From Microglena sp. YARC (taxonomy: Eukaryota > Chlorophyta > Chlorophyceae > Chlamydomonadales > Chlamydomonadaceae), in the NCBI GenBank assembly GCA_022414725.1, contig CM039462.1:77256317-77320316 (forward strand): a stretch of DNA of 64,000 nt, in the 5' to 3' direction. The notes below the pieces were generated by a model. That model had not been told where the DNA came from, ran no database searches, and saw only the letters and a list, made by a program, of their open reading frames with translations. Position numbers and translations under genes: made by a program. Below, piece by piece: positions 44,651-57,152 of this stretch. Every line of letters starts with the position of its first letter. Positions within the stretch are counted from its first letter, which is position 1.

Positions 44651-46697
44651 GTGATTTGTTTTTCAAATCTGAAAGTGGGTTTTTTCTAGCTTTATGGTTT
44701 TAGTCCTCCTCCAGGGACAGCGTATCAGTGCTTTTTACAGACGTTTTAGCGCTATGTAGCTTTTCAGGGCCATTCTAGGGCAAAACAAAAAACATGTTTT
44801 CCCCCCTTTTGTATAGCGATAATTTCGCCAAAACGGCGTCAAAACTAGCGATCGTTATATATAGCGGAAATATAAATCCCTGGTGTGGAGTCCTGGGATG
44901 ATGCTACTTCCTTCGATTCAATCAACAGCAAGTCCAAGACCAGGACAAAGACCAGAGCAGGACAAGCAGGACAAGACCAGGACAAAGCAAGACAAGGACC
45001 AGGGCAAAGCAAGACCAGAACAAAGACCAGAGCAGGAAGTAGTACCCTGGTCAGCACTCAGATGCACCAGCTTGCACTTGCTTTGATGGAGTAGCCAGGC
45101 AGGGGAGCTGCCCAGAAGCTGCTACATGTAGCAAAAAGAAAATGACCAAGACCAATATCCCCCTAAGCCAAACCTCAACACTCAACGCACCATCATCCCT
45201 GCATCATCATCATCATAATCATCAGTATTCCTACGGAATACTAGGTTACTCTCGGATATGTGACCATACAGGTTGATTACATCGAGCTCCGGTGTAATCA
45301 GAGGGTAGGACAACGCCGGTGCAAGGGTCTGGGTCTGTGACCAGCGCTTTCGGCTTTTGGAGGGATCAACCTGCGACACAGAACAGGCGGTGTGGGGCGT
45401 GGCTGTGTGGGGAGCTGCATGCATGGCTGAGAGGGGCGTCGCACAGAGACAAAGGAACAAACTAGCGAACATACAAACAAGCAACAAAAGAAGATATGAA
45501 GCCAGCAATAAGGCTAGCAATAAAACAAGCAATGAAGCATTGAATAAGGTCGGGCAGGTAGGGCAGTGGGGCTGGGAGGTTTGGGTAATTTGGAAGGGGG
45601 GAGAGGGGGGAGAGGGGCGAAAGGGGGCAAAATGGGGCAAAAGGGGGGGGGGGTGGAACTGTTAAGGGAGGAAAGCGACCGGAGTGTAACCAACAACCTG
45701 GTGGTGCGGCACCAGCTGCGCTGTAGAGGCACCGCCTGTAGTGAGACGAATATATAGAGGGAGTCTGGATTATTGCATCTCCGGTTCGAATTATTGAATC
45801 AAACCGGAGATCGATGCGGGCCATGGTTTCTTCTCCCACAAACCCGTGATAAATGAGTCGGACTATCTCTCTGGCGCCATGCCATGACGAGACACAAGAC
45901 AGGAGGTTCGTCGTGAGCTACAGACATGGAAGTCAGGCCAGATGCGTCAGGTCAGGTGGTTCAGGTGGGTCGGGTAGGTCGGGTAATAATAGCATACTCC
46001 AGATTTCGTTCGAACAGTTCAGACCGAGGGGTCGAAGGCGAAGGAGAGAGGTGAGAGGTATCTGGCGAGAGATTGAAACTATCGGTGATAGGGTGAGGGG
46101 GTGCATCTAGACTTGGCTGCCTGGAAAGAAAGCAGAATGTATACAAACTAGAGTTGGCTAAGCAACCGGTGAGAGGTTGCAACTATCAGACTATCGGGCT
46201 GCCCATCTCGCGCAGCAACCCGGCTCTGTAAATGAGATAACTAGACGCCCGCGGACTGGGATAACTGTCCCATCTCCGTGGAGATCCACGGGGAAGGGCC
46301 GAGATGGGGAAGTATGGATCATTTCAGAGCTCTCGCTGCATCGCCTCGCCCCCCAGCCAATTGGTTGCTAACTTATCGCGCATCTTAATTGCTTACAATC
46401 ATGGTTGCCGAGCTCAAGTTCAGCTGCGCCCGTGCGTGGTTGGATGGCACCCAGATGGTGGGGGCGGTGTGGTGTGGTGGGTGGACGGTATTTGTGGTCT
46501 TTGATATACGTGTGGCAAAATGATACTGTTGGAATCTTGTGGAATACTCTAGTCTGGTATCTAAGCATGTTTGCCGCGAGAATTTGATTTTCCGACTAAG
46601 GGTGTGTTTAGTCAATATTTAGTAAGGTCTCGGACCACCGCTGGCGGTAGGGCGCTGGTCCACCGTTCCGTATTCCGTAGTAGGGTCTTCCAATTGG

Positions 46698-46732
46698 ACC
46701 AGCGCCAGCGGTGGTCCACCGCTGGCGCTGGT
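46698..46732. repeat. perfect 16-bp inverted repeat (palindrome)
   Basis: ACCAGCGCCAGCGGTG, GTC, CACCGCTGGCGCTGGT: two perfect 16-bp arms with a 3-nt centre. Shorter related pieces (ACCACCGCTGGCGG, GGCGCTGGTCCACCG) lie 40-65 bp upstream. Confidence 0.9.
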
Positions 46733-47004
46733 TTCAACTGTGGACAGGTAAACGACAGGTCGGCGACAAATCAGCACGGTTGCGCGAAGGACCAAGATCT
46801 CTAGCTTTTCCCCAGCTTTTTCGGTTTCTGCGCCCAGGGCTAATTGCCGAAATTCGGTACTCGACAATTGCCGTGCGGTCGGTCACTGGGTCAAATAGTC
46901 ATCTTCGCAGCCGCGAGGGTTGGGTAGGAGGGTATGGTTTCTGGGGGGCTGTAGACTTCAGGGTGTTGTCCTGCTGCTACATAAGGAGTGCTCGAAGCAC
47001 GAGC

Positions 47005-47155
47005 TTCTCCCGTACAGTTCCGCATACTCGAACCAGGTTCTCCCGTACAAGTACTATTCTCGAAGCAGCTTCTCCCGTACAAGTGCCGTTGTCCCTCCAG
47101 CTTCTCCCGTACAAGTGCCGTTGTCGCTCCAGCTTCTCCCGTACAAGTGCGCTCG
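47005..47155. repeat. 32-bp tandem repeat
   Basis: Four to five units of AGCTTCTCCCGTACAAGTGC plus CGTTGTCGCTCC, the first ones degenerate, the last two nearly identical. Confidence 0.8.
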
Positions 47156-47591
47156 TATGGGTACCCGGGGGCCTAGGACCTTCCCGGGCTGTTTCAGGGG
47201 GCTGTCCACCACAAATTGTCAAAGAGTACGATAGACGCGGCTAGCGAAAAAAGGATCACGTGCGCAACTATTATTACCGCAGTCACTTTCCTGAGCGGCG
47301 CCTTTGCCTTTTTTCATTTCCATTTGCTATTTGATGACTGACAATCTAGATGATGGGTCAAACCCGGAAACGAGTGTTGTCGATGACGTCCCGGGACTGG
47401 TTGCCACATGGGTAAAGACCATCCGCGATACCCTGAAGAAGAATAACACACGAATAAGGTGGTGTCTGAGCTGGACCCCTTGGTGTGGGGATCACTCGAG
47501 CAGGTGGGATGGGGTACTGTGGCAGGGTGAGAGGTGGGGCAAGCTGCACATTGAGGACACATTAATCTGCCTGATTGCTATGTTTGCATTT

Positions 47592-47712
47592 GATCTCCCC
47601 CCCACCCCCACCCCACCCCTCCCCACACCACACCACCACACACACACTACACTACACCTCACCACACACACACACACCACACACACACACACAGCACACC
47701 ACACACACACAT

Positions 47713-47762
<50 letters not shown>
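47592..47762. repeat. CCCCACC and CA microsatellites in intron 1
   Basis: CCCCACCCC repeats pass into CACCACA and pure CA repeats, ending about 20 bp before the proposed exon 2 acceptor. Confidence 0.85.
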
Positions 47763-47763
<1 letters not shown>

Positions 47764-50749
47764 AAAACACCCATGCACACAGGAGTTTCACCATTGACTT
47801 GAAAGACGCTGGAGCAGCTAGTGACACTGAAGACAGGCTCCTCCCAGGCTTTCGTCAGGGATCTGGACCCTGAGCTGTTTCACTGGCATGGAACAAGGGT
47901 GACATTTCATTGAGCTTGCAACTTCTCAAGGGCTTTTGGAAGAAGAAGGAAGAGAAGGTTAGTAGGCTGTTCAGATGGAATTTGCTCGTACATTTAATGG
48001 GGATGTCGCTCCTATCACTCCATGACTCACGTTGACGTATTTTCATATGCAGCTACAATGTCCATGTTGCAAGAAGCACACAATCGTCAGCAATGGATGG
48101 GCACCTTCTCTCAGGAGGATGTGCATGCCAAGTGGCACGCACTACTTGTCCTACATGCAATACAAGTGTGACCAATGTGTTGGTGAGTGTGTTCAATAAC
48201 TGAAGCTTGGTGGGGCGGTGTGCATGCATGGCGGCATTGCATGTGTGGGTGGGTGTTCATCCACTGGGCTATGCGCCAAAAATTAAGCTATTTAGAATGC
48301 TCATAATGTCAGAATCCGGGTGCTGTAGACTGCATTAGATTTGGCTGAGTTGAAGCTGAAAATAAAAGCTATGGCATGCAACAATTAAGACACTTTCTAC
48401 TGCTATGCAGGGACACCTAGTGTCGGAGGTAAGCATAGCACCAAGTCATTCATGGCGTATCAACTGCTGGACCAGTTGAGCGATGCAGCTGCTTCTGCTC
48501 TACCCCTTCACCATCACGCGAAAGGGATAATACACGATGCAGTCCTTGAGGACATGTCCTGGGTTTGGTCAAGCAGCAGAGCTTCTTAGGTATCAGCGAC
48601 AAGCTGGCCAAGTCAAGGGGCAATGCTTACGCGAAGGCAAAAAACCTTGTATGCATGCATTGCTGCAGACAGGGCTGGCCATTGTCCAAAGAGGCCCAAC
48701 CAAGAAACAAAACATGTTCTTCAAGAAGAAAACACCGGATGAACTTTCCCAGGTCGTCAAGTCAATGCAACCCAGAGCGTTTGAGAATGTGTCTTTTTCT
48801 CCTCTGACAAGTTGGGTTGCCATCAGGCGATTACCTGCGATCAGTATACTGTCGAGTCAGGAAACATGCTTACCAGGGGCCAGCCACAAGCAAAGGTGGA
48901 CTACCAGAGGTTGAGGATGTCATGGTGGCTGGAGAATACCTATGCATCGACGACAACTTCCAGCTCCCCAAGTACATCCGTGATTCTGATGGCACCCCCC
49001 TCTTCACTGCCATGACTACGGTCATGAATGAGTACAACGAGGTGTGCGCCAGGTACTTGAAGCCTGACCAAAGTTATAAGACTGTCATGGGAGCTTTGGG
49101 ACTCGTGGCTAAGCGCTATGACAAGGAAGGAGTGAAGGTGCGTTTTGGGCGAAGTGTATGTGTGTGTGTTTGTTATGGGATAGTTGGGTTGCAGTTTGAG
49201 TCGAAAGGCAAGGAATTCAGTCCTATTAAAGTTTCTGCGTGTGTGTGTGTGGGTGGGGGGTGGGTGGGGGGGGGGGTCTTGCATTTGTTTTCTGTTGTAT
49301 TGAAGGATTGTGTATATCATTCGCATTGCATAAGTGTGCTGCTGAAACATATCTTACGTATGTGTTTGCTCCCTTTCCAGCCTTTGAAGTACATGACGTG
49401 TGACAATGTCATAGCCCAACAGAGGGCCCTTCGCGAAGCCTTCAAGCCTCTACTAGACGATAAGGACGCTTTTTTTGAGGATCTTTTGCACGTCTCGATG
49501 CGCTACACAGACGTCCTACCTGACAAGCACCCACTCAAGGGTACGTTTAATTATGATCCCCACAACATACCGTACAAAATTGAAAAACCAACACTACAAC
49601 ACTTTCTTGGGCCCTCATTCACTTTCTTTGTTTTGGCGCCTCTCTTCACATTGCACATCTTGCTCAGTAGCAATTTTTTTGGTGCAGGAGTGTTTATCGA
49701 CAAGATCTCTGCAGCACTCTATGACCTGCACCATCCTGATGTGGAGAAGGTGAAGGCCCACCTGCATGTTGCCAGAGATATGAGCTGGGTCGACATCAAG
49801 AGCAAGTGGGATGAGGACGCAAGCTATTGGCGTTCAAACCCGTCCATCAGGAAGTCTGTCCCAGGTCCTCAGCAGCTCAGGACAAGACTGGATGGTGCCA
49901 TTATGTGGCTCCTAAATCACGACATAGACGCAACCATTAAGAGTGAAATGAGTCGCGTGCACCAGAATCAGCTAAAACTGGTGGACATGGGTCTGTTCAG
50001 CGGTGAGTGGTTACACATAGCAATAGTTTGTGACTGCTACTGTTACTGTTACTGCAAAAAAACTGAAGTTCCATGTAATAGGCAAGTGTCAACATGTCCT
50101 TCACTACCATGCACAACATATACAAGTGTGTCATATGATATATAACTTACCCACTGGACATCGTTGCTTTCAGATCCCTGCGACGTGGAGGGTATGTATG
50201 TGACGGTGAATCAGCGAGCGATTGATGCGGCTGGGGAGGCTGGAACAGTTGCTCCTTTGCCAATTTACAAGACTTGGCGTAGCAGTTGTCAGCTTGAATC
50301 ATCGCACAGGCTGTCCAACATGCTATTGAAGGGGAGCTGTAAGGGCGCCCAGCTGTCAGGGATCCTCATCTCACAACACGACTTCCAGAACAACGTCAAG
50401 GCAGGAATCGTGAACCGAGGGGATGTCGACTATGGTACTTACTGCCATGAGAGGCTTCAACACCTCAAGGATATCTTCTTGCACCATGGGTGGGATGACC
50501 CATACCCACAACTGCCAAACATCAGGAAGGATGCAGTCACCTCAGAACGGTTCCACGTCGAGTCACCTGGGTCTGTCCCAGGCTTGGCTGACCTGATGGC
50601 CAGAGAACTAGGTATCAACTGCGACGAGCAAGTGACCCTCCCAAGCTCACCAACCGAGCAAGTGAGCTCAACAATTGGGCATGGACCTCAGCCAGAGTAT
50701 GGAACCCAGCCACCACATGGTATCCAAGCTGTTCATGAGCCTGGCTTCC

Positions 50750-51335
50750 AACAGCCCATGCCATCTGCAGCAATGCCTTGTGGGGTTGTCCTTCAGCATG
50801 GCCACCAACAGCCCATGCCATCTGCAGCAATGCCTTGTGGGGTTGTCCTTCAGCATGGCCACCAACAGCCCATGCCATCTGCAGCAATGCCTTGTGGGGT
50901 CGTCCTGCAGCATGGCCACCAACAGCCCATGCCATCTGCAGCAATGCCTTGTGGGGTTGTCCTCCAGCATGGCCACCAACAGCCCATGCCATCTGCAGCA
51001 ATGCCTTGTGGGGTTGTCCTGCAGCATGGCCACCAACAGCCCATGCCATCTGCAGCAATGCCTTGTGGGGTTGTCCTGCAGCATGGCCACCAACAGCCCA
51101 TGCCATCTGCAGCAATGCCTTGTGAGGTTGTCCTGCAGCATGGCCACCAACAGCCATGCCATCTGCAGCAATGCCTTGTGGAGGTTTGTCCTGCAGCATG
51201 GCCACCAACAGCCCATGCCATCTGCAGCAATGCCTTGTGGGGTTGTCCTGCAGCATGGCCACCAACAGCCCATGCCATTTGCAGCAATGCCTTGTGGGGT
51301 TGTCCTGCAGCATGACCACCAACAGCACCAGCCGT
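50750..51335 (+). repeat. 57-bp coding repeat array 1 (QHGHQQPMPSAAMPCGVVL)
   Basis: Ten units of 57 bp inside the last exon, CAGCATGGCCACCAACAGCC through TTGTGGGGTTGTCCTG. Each encodes 19 residues. A missing C near 51150 and two extra bases near 51183 change the frame. The array is stop-free in other frames as well, including the minus strand, so a shift does not at once truncate the product. Confidence 0.92.
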
Positions 51336-51848
51336 CTGCAGGGCTGCCTAGTGTGGGTGGCTTGCTGTATAGAACCCAGCCACTGGACCTGTTCAAGTCG
51401 GTGGGTCTGACAAGCCCTAGAAAGGACATTCGTATGCCATTCAGTGTTCAGGCTATTGGCACGACATCTGCCATTCCAGGAGCAGGACGGCGACTTGAAG
51501 CTGTCAACAAGAGCAAGAAATCCTCTGCATATGGAAGGATCACACCCTCCAAGAATGGAAGGAACAACACATTGATTAACATGGCTAAGCCTGTGGAGAC
51601 CCCAGCTGAAAAAAACCTGTTCTTCGAATTGGCGTCCAAAGCTTCACCGTCTAATGTTCGGTATAATTTTGTGACTATGGCTGAAGTTTTTAACGAGACA
51701 TCTTTTTACCAAGCCTCTCAGTCTCTCAGAAATGAAAATATTCAGCAGGATGACAGAGTGTGGCCCAAAACATCCCTGCAGCTGGAGACATTCTGGAAAG
51801 CAGCCAAAGCAGCTCTAGATACACGTGAAGCCCTGGATAGCAGTGCCT

Positions 51849-53145
51849 TACAGCATGGACACCAACAGCAACTGCCATCTGCAGGGCTGCATAGTGGGGG
51901 TGTCTTGCAGCATGGACACCAACAGCAACTGCCATCTGCAGGGCTGCATAGTGGGGGTGTCTTGCAGCATGGACACCAACAGCAACTGCCATCTGCAGGG
52001 CTGCATAGTGGGGGTGTCTTGCAGCACGGACACCAACAGCAACTGCCATCTGCAGGGCTGCATAGTGTGGGTGTCTTGCAGCATGGACACCAACAGCAAC
52101 TGCCATCTGCAGGGCTGCATAGTGGGGGTGTCTTGCAGCACGGACACCAACAGCAACTGCCATCTGCAGGGCTGCCTAGTGGGGGTGTCTTGCAGCATGG
52201 ACACCAACAGCAACTGCCATCTGCAGGGCTGCATAGTGGGGGTGTCTTGCAGCATGGACACCAACAGCAACTTCTGCAGGGCTGCCTAGTGGGGGTGTCT
52301 TGCAGCATGGACACCAACAGCAACTGCCATCCGCAGGGCTGCCTAGTGGGGGTGTCTTGCAGCATGGACACCAACAGCAACTGCCATCCGCAGGGCTGCC
52401 TAGTGGGGGTGTCTTGCAGCATGGACACCAACAGCAACTGCCATCTGCAGGGCTGCATAGTGGGGGTGTCTTGCAGCATGGACACCAACAGCAACTGCCA
52501 TCTGCAGGGCTGCATAGTGGGGGTGTCTTGCAGCATGGACACGAACAGCAACTTCTGCAGGGCTGCCTAGTTGGGGTGTCTTGCAGCATGGACACCAACA
52601 GCAACTGCCATCCACAGGGCTGCCTAGTGGGGGTGTCTTGCAGCATGGACACCAACAGCAACTGCCATCCGCAGGGCTGCATAGTGGGGGTGTCTTGCAG
52701 CATGGACACCAACTGCAACTGCCATCTGCAGGGCTGCCTAGTGGGGGTGTCTTGCAGCATGGACACCAACAGCAACTGCCATCCGCAGGGCTGCCTAGTG
52801 GGGGTGTCTTGCAGCATGGACACCAACAGCAACTGCCATCTGCAGGGCTGCCTAGTGGGGGTGTCTTGCAGCATGGACACCAACAGCAACTGCCATCCGC
52901 AGGGCTGCCTAGTGGGGGTGTCTTGCAGCATGGACACCAACAGCAACTGCCATCCGCAGGGCTGCCTAGTGGGGGTGTCTTGCAGCATGGACACCAACAG
53001 CACCAGCCGTCTACATGGCTACCTAGTGAGGGTGCCTTGCAGCATGGACACCAGCAGCAACTGCCATCTGCAGGGCTGCCTAGTGGGGGTGTCTTGCAGC
53101 ATGGACACCAACAGCACCTGCCATCTGCAGGGCTGCCTAGTGGGG
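51849..53145 (+). repeat. 57-bp coding repeat array 2 (QHGHQQQLPSAGLHSGGVL)
   Basis: About 23 units of a related 57-bp repeat, CAGCATGGACACCAACAGCA through AGTGGGGGTGTCTTG, in the same exon. Two units (near 52275 and 52555) have lost the same 4 bases (CAACTTCTGCAGG instead of CAACTGCCATCTGCAGG), each shifting the frame. Arrays 1 and 2 clearly derive from one ancestral unit. Confidence 0.92.
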
Positions 53146-53474
53146 GTGCGTCTAGCAACGATGCCTGTTCTGCAAAGAATGCCAGGGATGCACGTAAGAA
53201 GAAGATGGAAGATAAGAAGCTTGAACATAGGAGAGTCAACGGTGGCGTGGCGAAGAAAGGTGGAGGGGGGCAGCTTGTTGAGAAGGCTTGTTCCACCTGC
53301 CACTGGCCTATCAAGGGTGCTGCTGACTACTCCCTGGTGCATGGAAAAAATCTTTCTTGCAGGCGAAGCAAGGGGGGTATTCTCGTGTGCAAGGCATGCA
53401 TGAAACCTCTAAGTGAGCACACACAAGCATGCCAACGTCCTGGGTCACTCGCCCCCTCTTGGGGCGGCTTCTAG

Positions 53475-53625
53475 TTTATGTTGCCAACATAGAACCCTGA
53501 GTAGCATTGTATGGATTGCAATTTTTGGTATGTTGTCCTACCGCCTATATTAATGCTTACCCCTGTGTTGTGTGGACTTTGTCTTTTGGGGGAGAGGGGG
53601 GGGGGGGTGGGGGGGGGGGGGGGGT

Positions 53626-53663
<38 letters not shown>

Positions 53664-53923
53664 TGTTCGTGTTTAGATCGTAGCCCATGTCCCCGGTGTT
53701 ATGTCGGAGGCAGGTGGAAGGCAGGTGGGAGGTGGGAGGATAGTGGCAAGAGGGAGGCAGGTTTTTCTTGTATTATAGTTTGGTTACTGGTTTTTCACTC
53801 TCTGTCACAATTAATTAACTGAGTCCGGGCTGATCAACGTCTTCCAATTCCAAGTCCCCCCGTGATATATATATATATATATATATAATATATATATATA
53901 TATACCGGATGCGCGCGAGGAAC
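53475..53923. repeat. G-homopolymer block and AT microsatellite
   Basis: 53588-53662 is almost pure G (two T interruptions; the last run, 53626-53662, is 37 G), followed by a GGCAGGTGGAAGGCAGGTGG patch. 53862-53904 is a TA microsatellite. No gene. Confidence 0.9.
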
Positions 53924-54500
53924 ATGCTTCTAGGCAGCTCCCCTGTCTGGCTTTCCAGTCAAAGCTAATGCAGCCTAGTGTGCCTAGAAGCTGAGGGGGT
54001 TGTGTCGCAAACGCAACGTGGATATGATCCGTTGCGTCAGTTTTTTCAGTTAAAAGCAGCAGCTTCTAGGCAGCTCCTCTGTCTGGCTTTCCAGTCAAAG
54101 CTAATGCAACCTAGTGTGCCTAGAAGCTGAGGGGTTTGTGTCGCAAACGCAATGTAGGTAGGATCCGTTGCGTCAGTTTTTCAGATAAAAGCAGCAGCTT
54201 CTAGGCAGCTCCCCTGTCTGGCTTTCCAGTCAAAGCTAATGCAAACTAGTGTGCCTAGAGGCTGAGGGGTTTGTGTCGCAAACGCAACGTCGGTAGGATA
54301 TGTTGCGTCCGTTTTACAGCTAAAAGCAGCAGCTTCTAGGCAGCTCCCCTGATTGGCTTTCCAGTCGAAGCTAATGCAACCTAGTGTGCCTAGAAGCTCA
54401 GGGGTTTGTGACGCAGATGCAACGTGGGGATGACCCGTTGCGCACCTATTTGAAGCTAAAAGCAGCAGCTTCTAAGCAGCACCCCCGACTGGCTATTCAG
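53924..54500. repeat. 135-bp tandem repeat with internal inverted arms
   Basis: Units start (AGCTTCTAGGCA) at about 53925, 54061, 54196, 54331 and 54467, the last one truncated. Each full unit contains AGCTTCTAGGCA and, 44 bp later, its perfect inverted partner TGCCTAGAAGCT, plus a second smaller pair CGCAACG/CGTTGCG. A degenerate trace lies at 54795-54850. Confidence 0.9.
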
Positions 54501-54910
54501 TCGAAGGTATGTCAGTGTTAGTGTTTTCTATCGTGCTTCTTGTCTTGTCTCTTGTCCTCAGCAATAGGTCTTTCATATCCTGTGTCTTGTCCTCAGCAAT
54601 GACACAGTTAAATGTCTTTAACACCGTCTTGACACTCGTAGGTGTCAAGAAGGTACCCATGGTTACACGTGGTTCTAGTAAGCCCCGTACCCTAAGTCAC
54701 GCCTGCTAACCAATAGTCTCTACCGACACTCTGTAAATTATTCGCAAAGCTACCGAAGCTTTAGTTTCTCCCCTTCCGTTCGAAGTCCAGCATTATAAGC
54801 TGACAAAGGTAATGCAACCTAGTGTGTCTATAAGCTCAGGGGTCTATGACTTTGATTTCCTTTCTCAAGGTAATGTACATAAGGATCTATTACGTGGTCT
54901 ATCAGAAATT

Positions 54911-54987
54911 GCTTGAACTTGGTTACGTAGCTCAAGCTAGCAATTTGGCTGCTCGTCGTCTTCGAGAACAGTAAAATAATATTAACC
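54911..54987 (+). repeat. short interspersed repeat, copy 2
   Basis: GCTTGAACTTGGTTACGTAG, CTAGCAATTTGGCTGCTCG and TCTTCGAGAACAGTA match 30885-30970 in the same order. Confidence 0.65.
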
Positions 54988-55007
54988 AAATCTGACCAAA
55001 TGGTCTT

Positions 55008-55085
55008 TAACTTCAACTTGGTTACATAGCTTTAGCCACCACTTGTTTGCATGCTCGCTGTCTTTGGCAGTACAAAAATATTTAC
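55008..55085 (+). repeat. short interspersed repeat, copy 3
   Basis: CTTCAACTTGGTTACATAGC, TTTAGCCACC, GCTCGCTGTCTTTGGCAGTA; the most diverged of the three copies, directly after copy 2 in the same orientation. Confidence 0.6.
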
Positions 55086-55802
55086 CAAATGGTCTTGAAA
55101 CTTGAAACACAAAACAGATACAAATATTTAAAGACTTGTCTCTACGAGTGTACAAGAGTCGCAGTCTTAAGGCTGTTCAGTGAATTCTCGTGTTCGTTTT
55201 AGTTTGCAAAGCAATCGAGCTCAGGCTGGCAGGGTCAGTTTAATGGTCTAGGCAGGCAAGTCTGTGGTTCGAGCCCATTGTCCTCCGAGACATCAAGACA
55301 GTGCACGAGATCATTTACAGCATGCCATTGGAACAGTCCCCATGTTGAGTAATTGTGTGCAAGCAACTCCCTCTTTTAAACTTGCTGCAAGTAACAGTTT
55401 TGAAAAATGTTACTTGCTGGAACTCTCGTTAACTACCCCAACAGCAGCTTTGAAGGCTGGAGCCTTAAACATGATTTGGATTTCAAAGGGAGTGCAGTCA
55501 AGAACGTTACAATGTAAACGTAAGAAGATAATAAGCTACTTGGGAGAATAGCCACGAAGCAAATAAATCAAAGCACAACAAAGCACGTTACACAAATCAG
55601 CAAAGTTACCAAACATACCAAGGAGGTAAAGGACGAACAAAGAAGTCTGACATCCCAGGTTAGAGAAAAACTAGGTAATGCAAAGAGCTATCAAGATTCT
55701 ACGATGCTAAGGGAGGGATCTAGCTTCGGGTGTCCATACCACTTGACATATCTTCTTCGTAACATTATCCTTTACGCCTGCAAAACATTGCAAAATAAAA
55801 AC

Positions 55803-56815
<1,013 letters not shown>

Positions 56816-57152
56816 TATCAGCTTGGATAACACTCCGGAGAGTGGACTTTGTGTGTGCAGCACGCCAATCTATAAATGCGGAGACGAGAATAAGTTACAA
56901 GCACAGGAGACCCATTAAGGGGCACCAGTGGAGGAAAGGGGGCGGTAGCCTGGAACCTGATCAGGGTACAGGCTAGGACAGCGCGTGTCAGGAACCGATG
57001 ACCAGTCAACAGGAAGTCGTCACAGTGTCATGAAGAATGACACAGTCTACGGGAAGCTGACATAGTACTGTTAGGGACCGATAGTTCTAAGGGAGTACAC
57101 AAGGAGTCACCAAGACATAAAAACAGCGAGAGCACCGCTATTCATGCTGATA
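56816..57152. repeat. left LTR (337 bp)
   Basis: Begins TATCAGCTTGGATAACACTC and ends TTCATGCTGATA. Differs from the right LTR by about 10-15 single-base changes, mostly one-base indels in G or C runs, so insertion is fairly recent or the indels are sequencing errors. Confidence 0.85.

Larger units (their letters stand above)
44651..47300. other. low-copy region with small repeats, no gene recognised
   Basis: Holds a GACCAGGACAAAGCAAGACC-type minisatellite (44935-45040), a G-rich patch (45595-45655), a perfect 35-bp palindrome (46698-46732) and a 32-bp tandem repeat (47005-47155). Reading frames of 100-180 codons exist on both strands but none shows a domain. Confidence 0.4.
47334..53474 (+). 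pseudogene. DUF6729-type mobile-element protein gene, multi-exon, disrupted
   Basis: Seven exons fit GT-AG rules with consistent phases: 47334-47458, 47783-47957, 48053-48182, 48411-49137, 49381-49540, 49688-50002, 50174-53474. Exon 3 encodes a zinc-ribbon-like block, LQCPCCKKHTIVSNGW ... YKCDQC. Exons 4-7 give IDDNFQLPKYI, KYMTCDNVIAQQ, LHVSMRYTDVLPDKHPLKG and SSCQLESSHRLSNM, matching my memory of large DUF6729 proteins in fish, cnidarians and algae. The D, D and E residues in these motifs could be a DDE-type nuclease triad (inference). The last exon adds two arrays of a 19-residue repeat, a 150-residue linker, and a C-terminus with CSTC and CKAC pairs. Defects: TGA at 47871-47873, +1 shifts near 48558 and 48808, a frame change at 51150-51190, and 4-bp deletions near 52275 and 52555. 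Either a pseudogene or a gene with assembly indels. Exon 1 is least certain. Confidence 0.6.
54501..55800. other. low-copy region, no gene recognised
   Basis: Contains two copies of the short interspersed repeat also found in PACRG intron 2 (54911-54987; 55008-55085). An open frame of 95 codons (55264-55551) has no recognised domain. Confidence 0.4.

Noticed and set aside
47304..47714. Single 136-codon frame beginning MPFFISICYLM as a separate gene
   Set aside because: Its second half is intron sequence running into CCCCACC/CA repeats; its first part is better used as exon 1 of the DUF6729-type gene.
55232..55285. Second tRNA-like sequence (AATGGTCTAGGCAGG ... GTGGTTCGAGCCC)
   Set aside because: A- and B-box-like motifs are too close together and no D, anticodon or acceptor stems form; likely chance or a remote SINE fragment.
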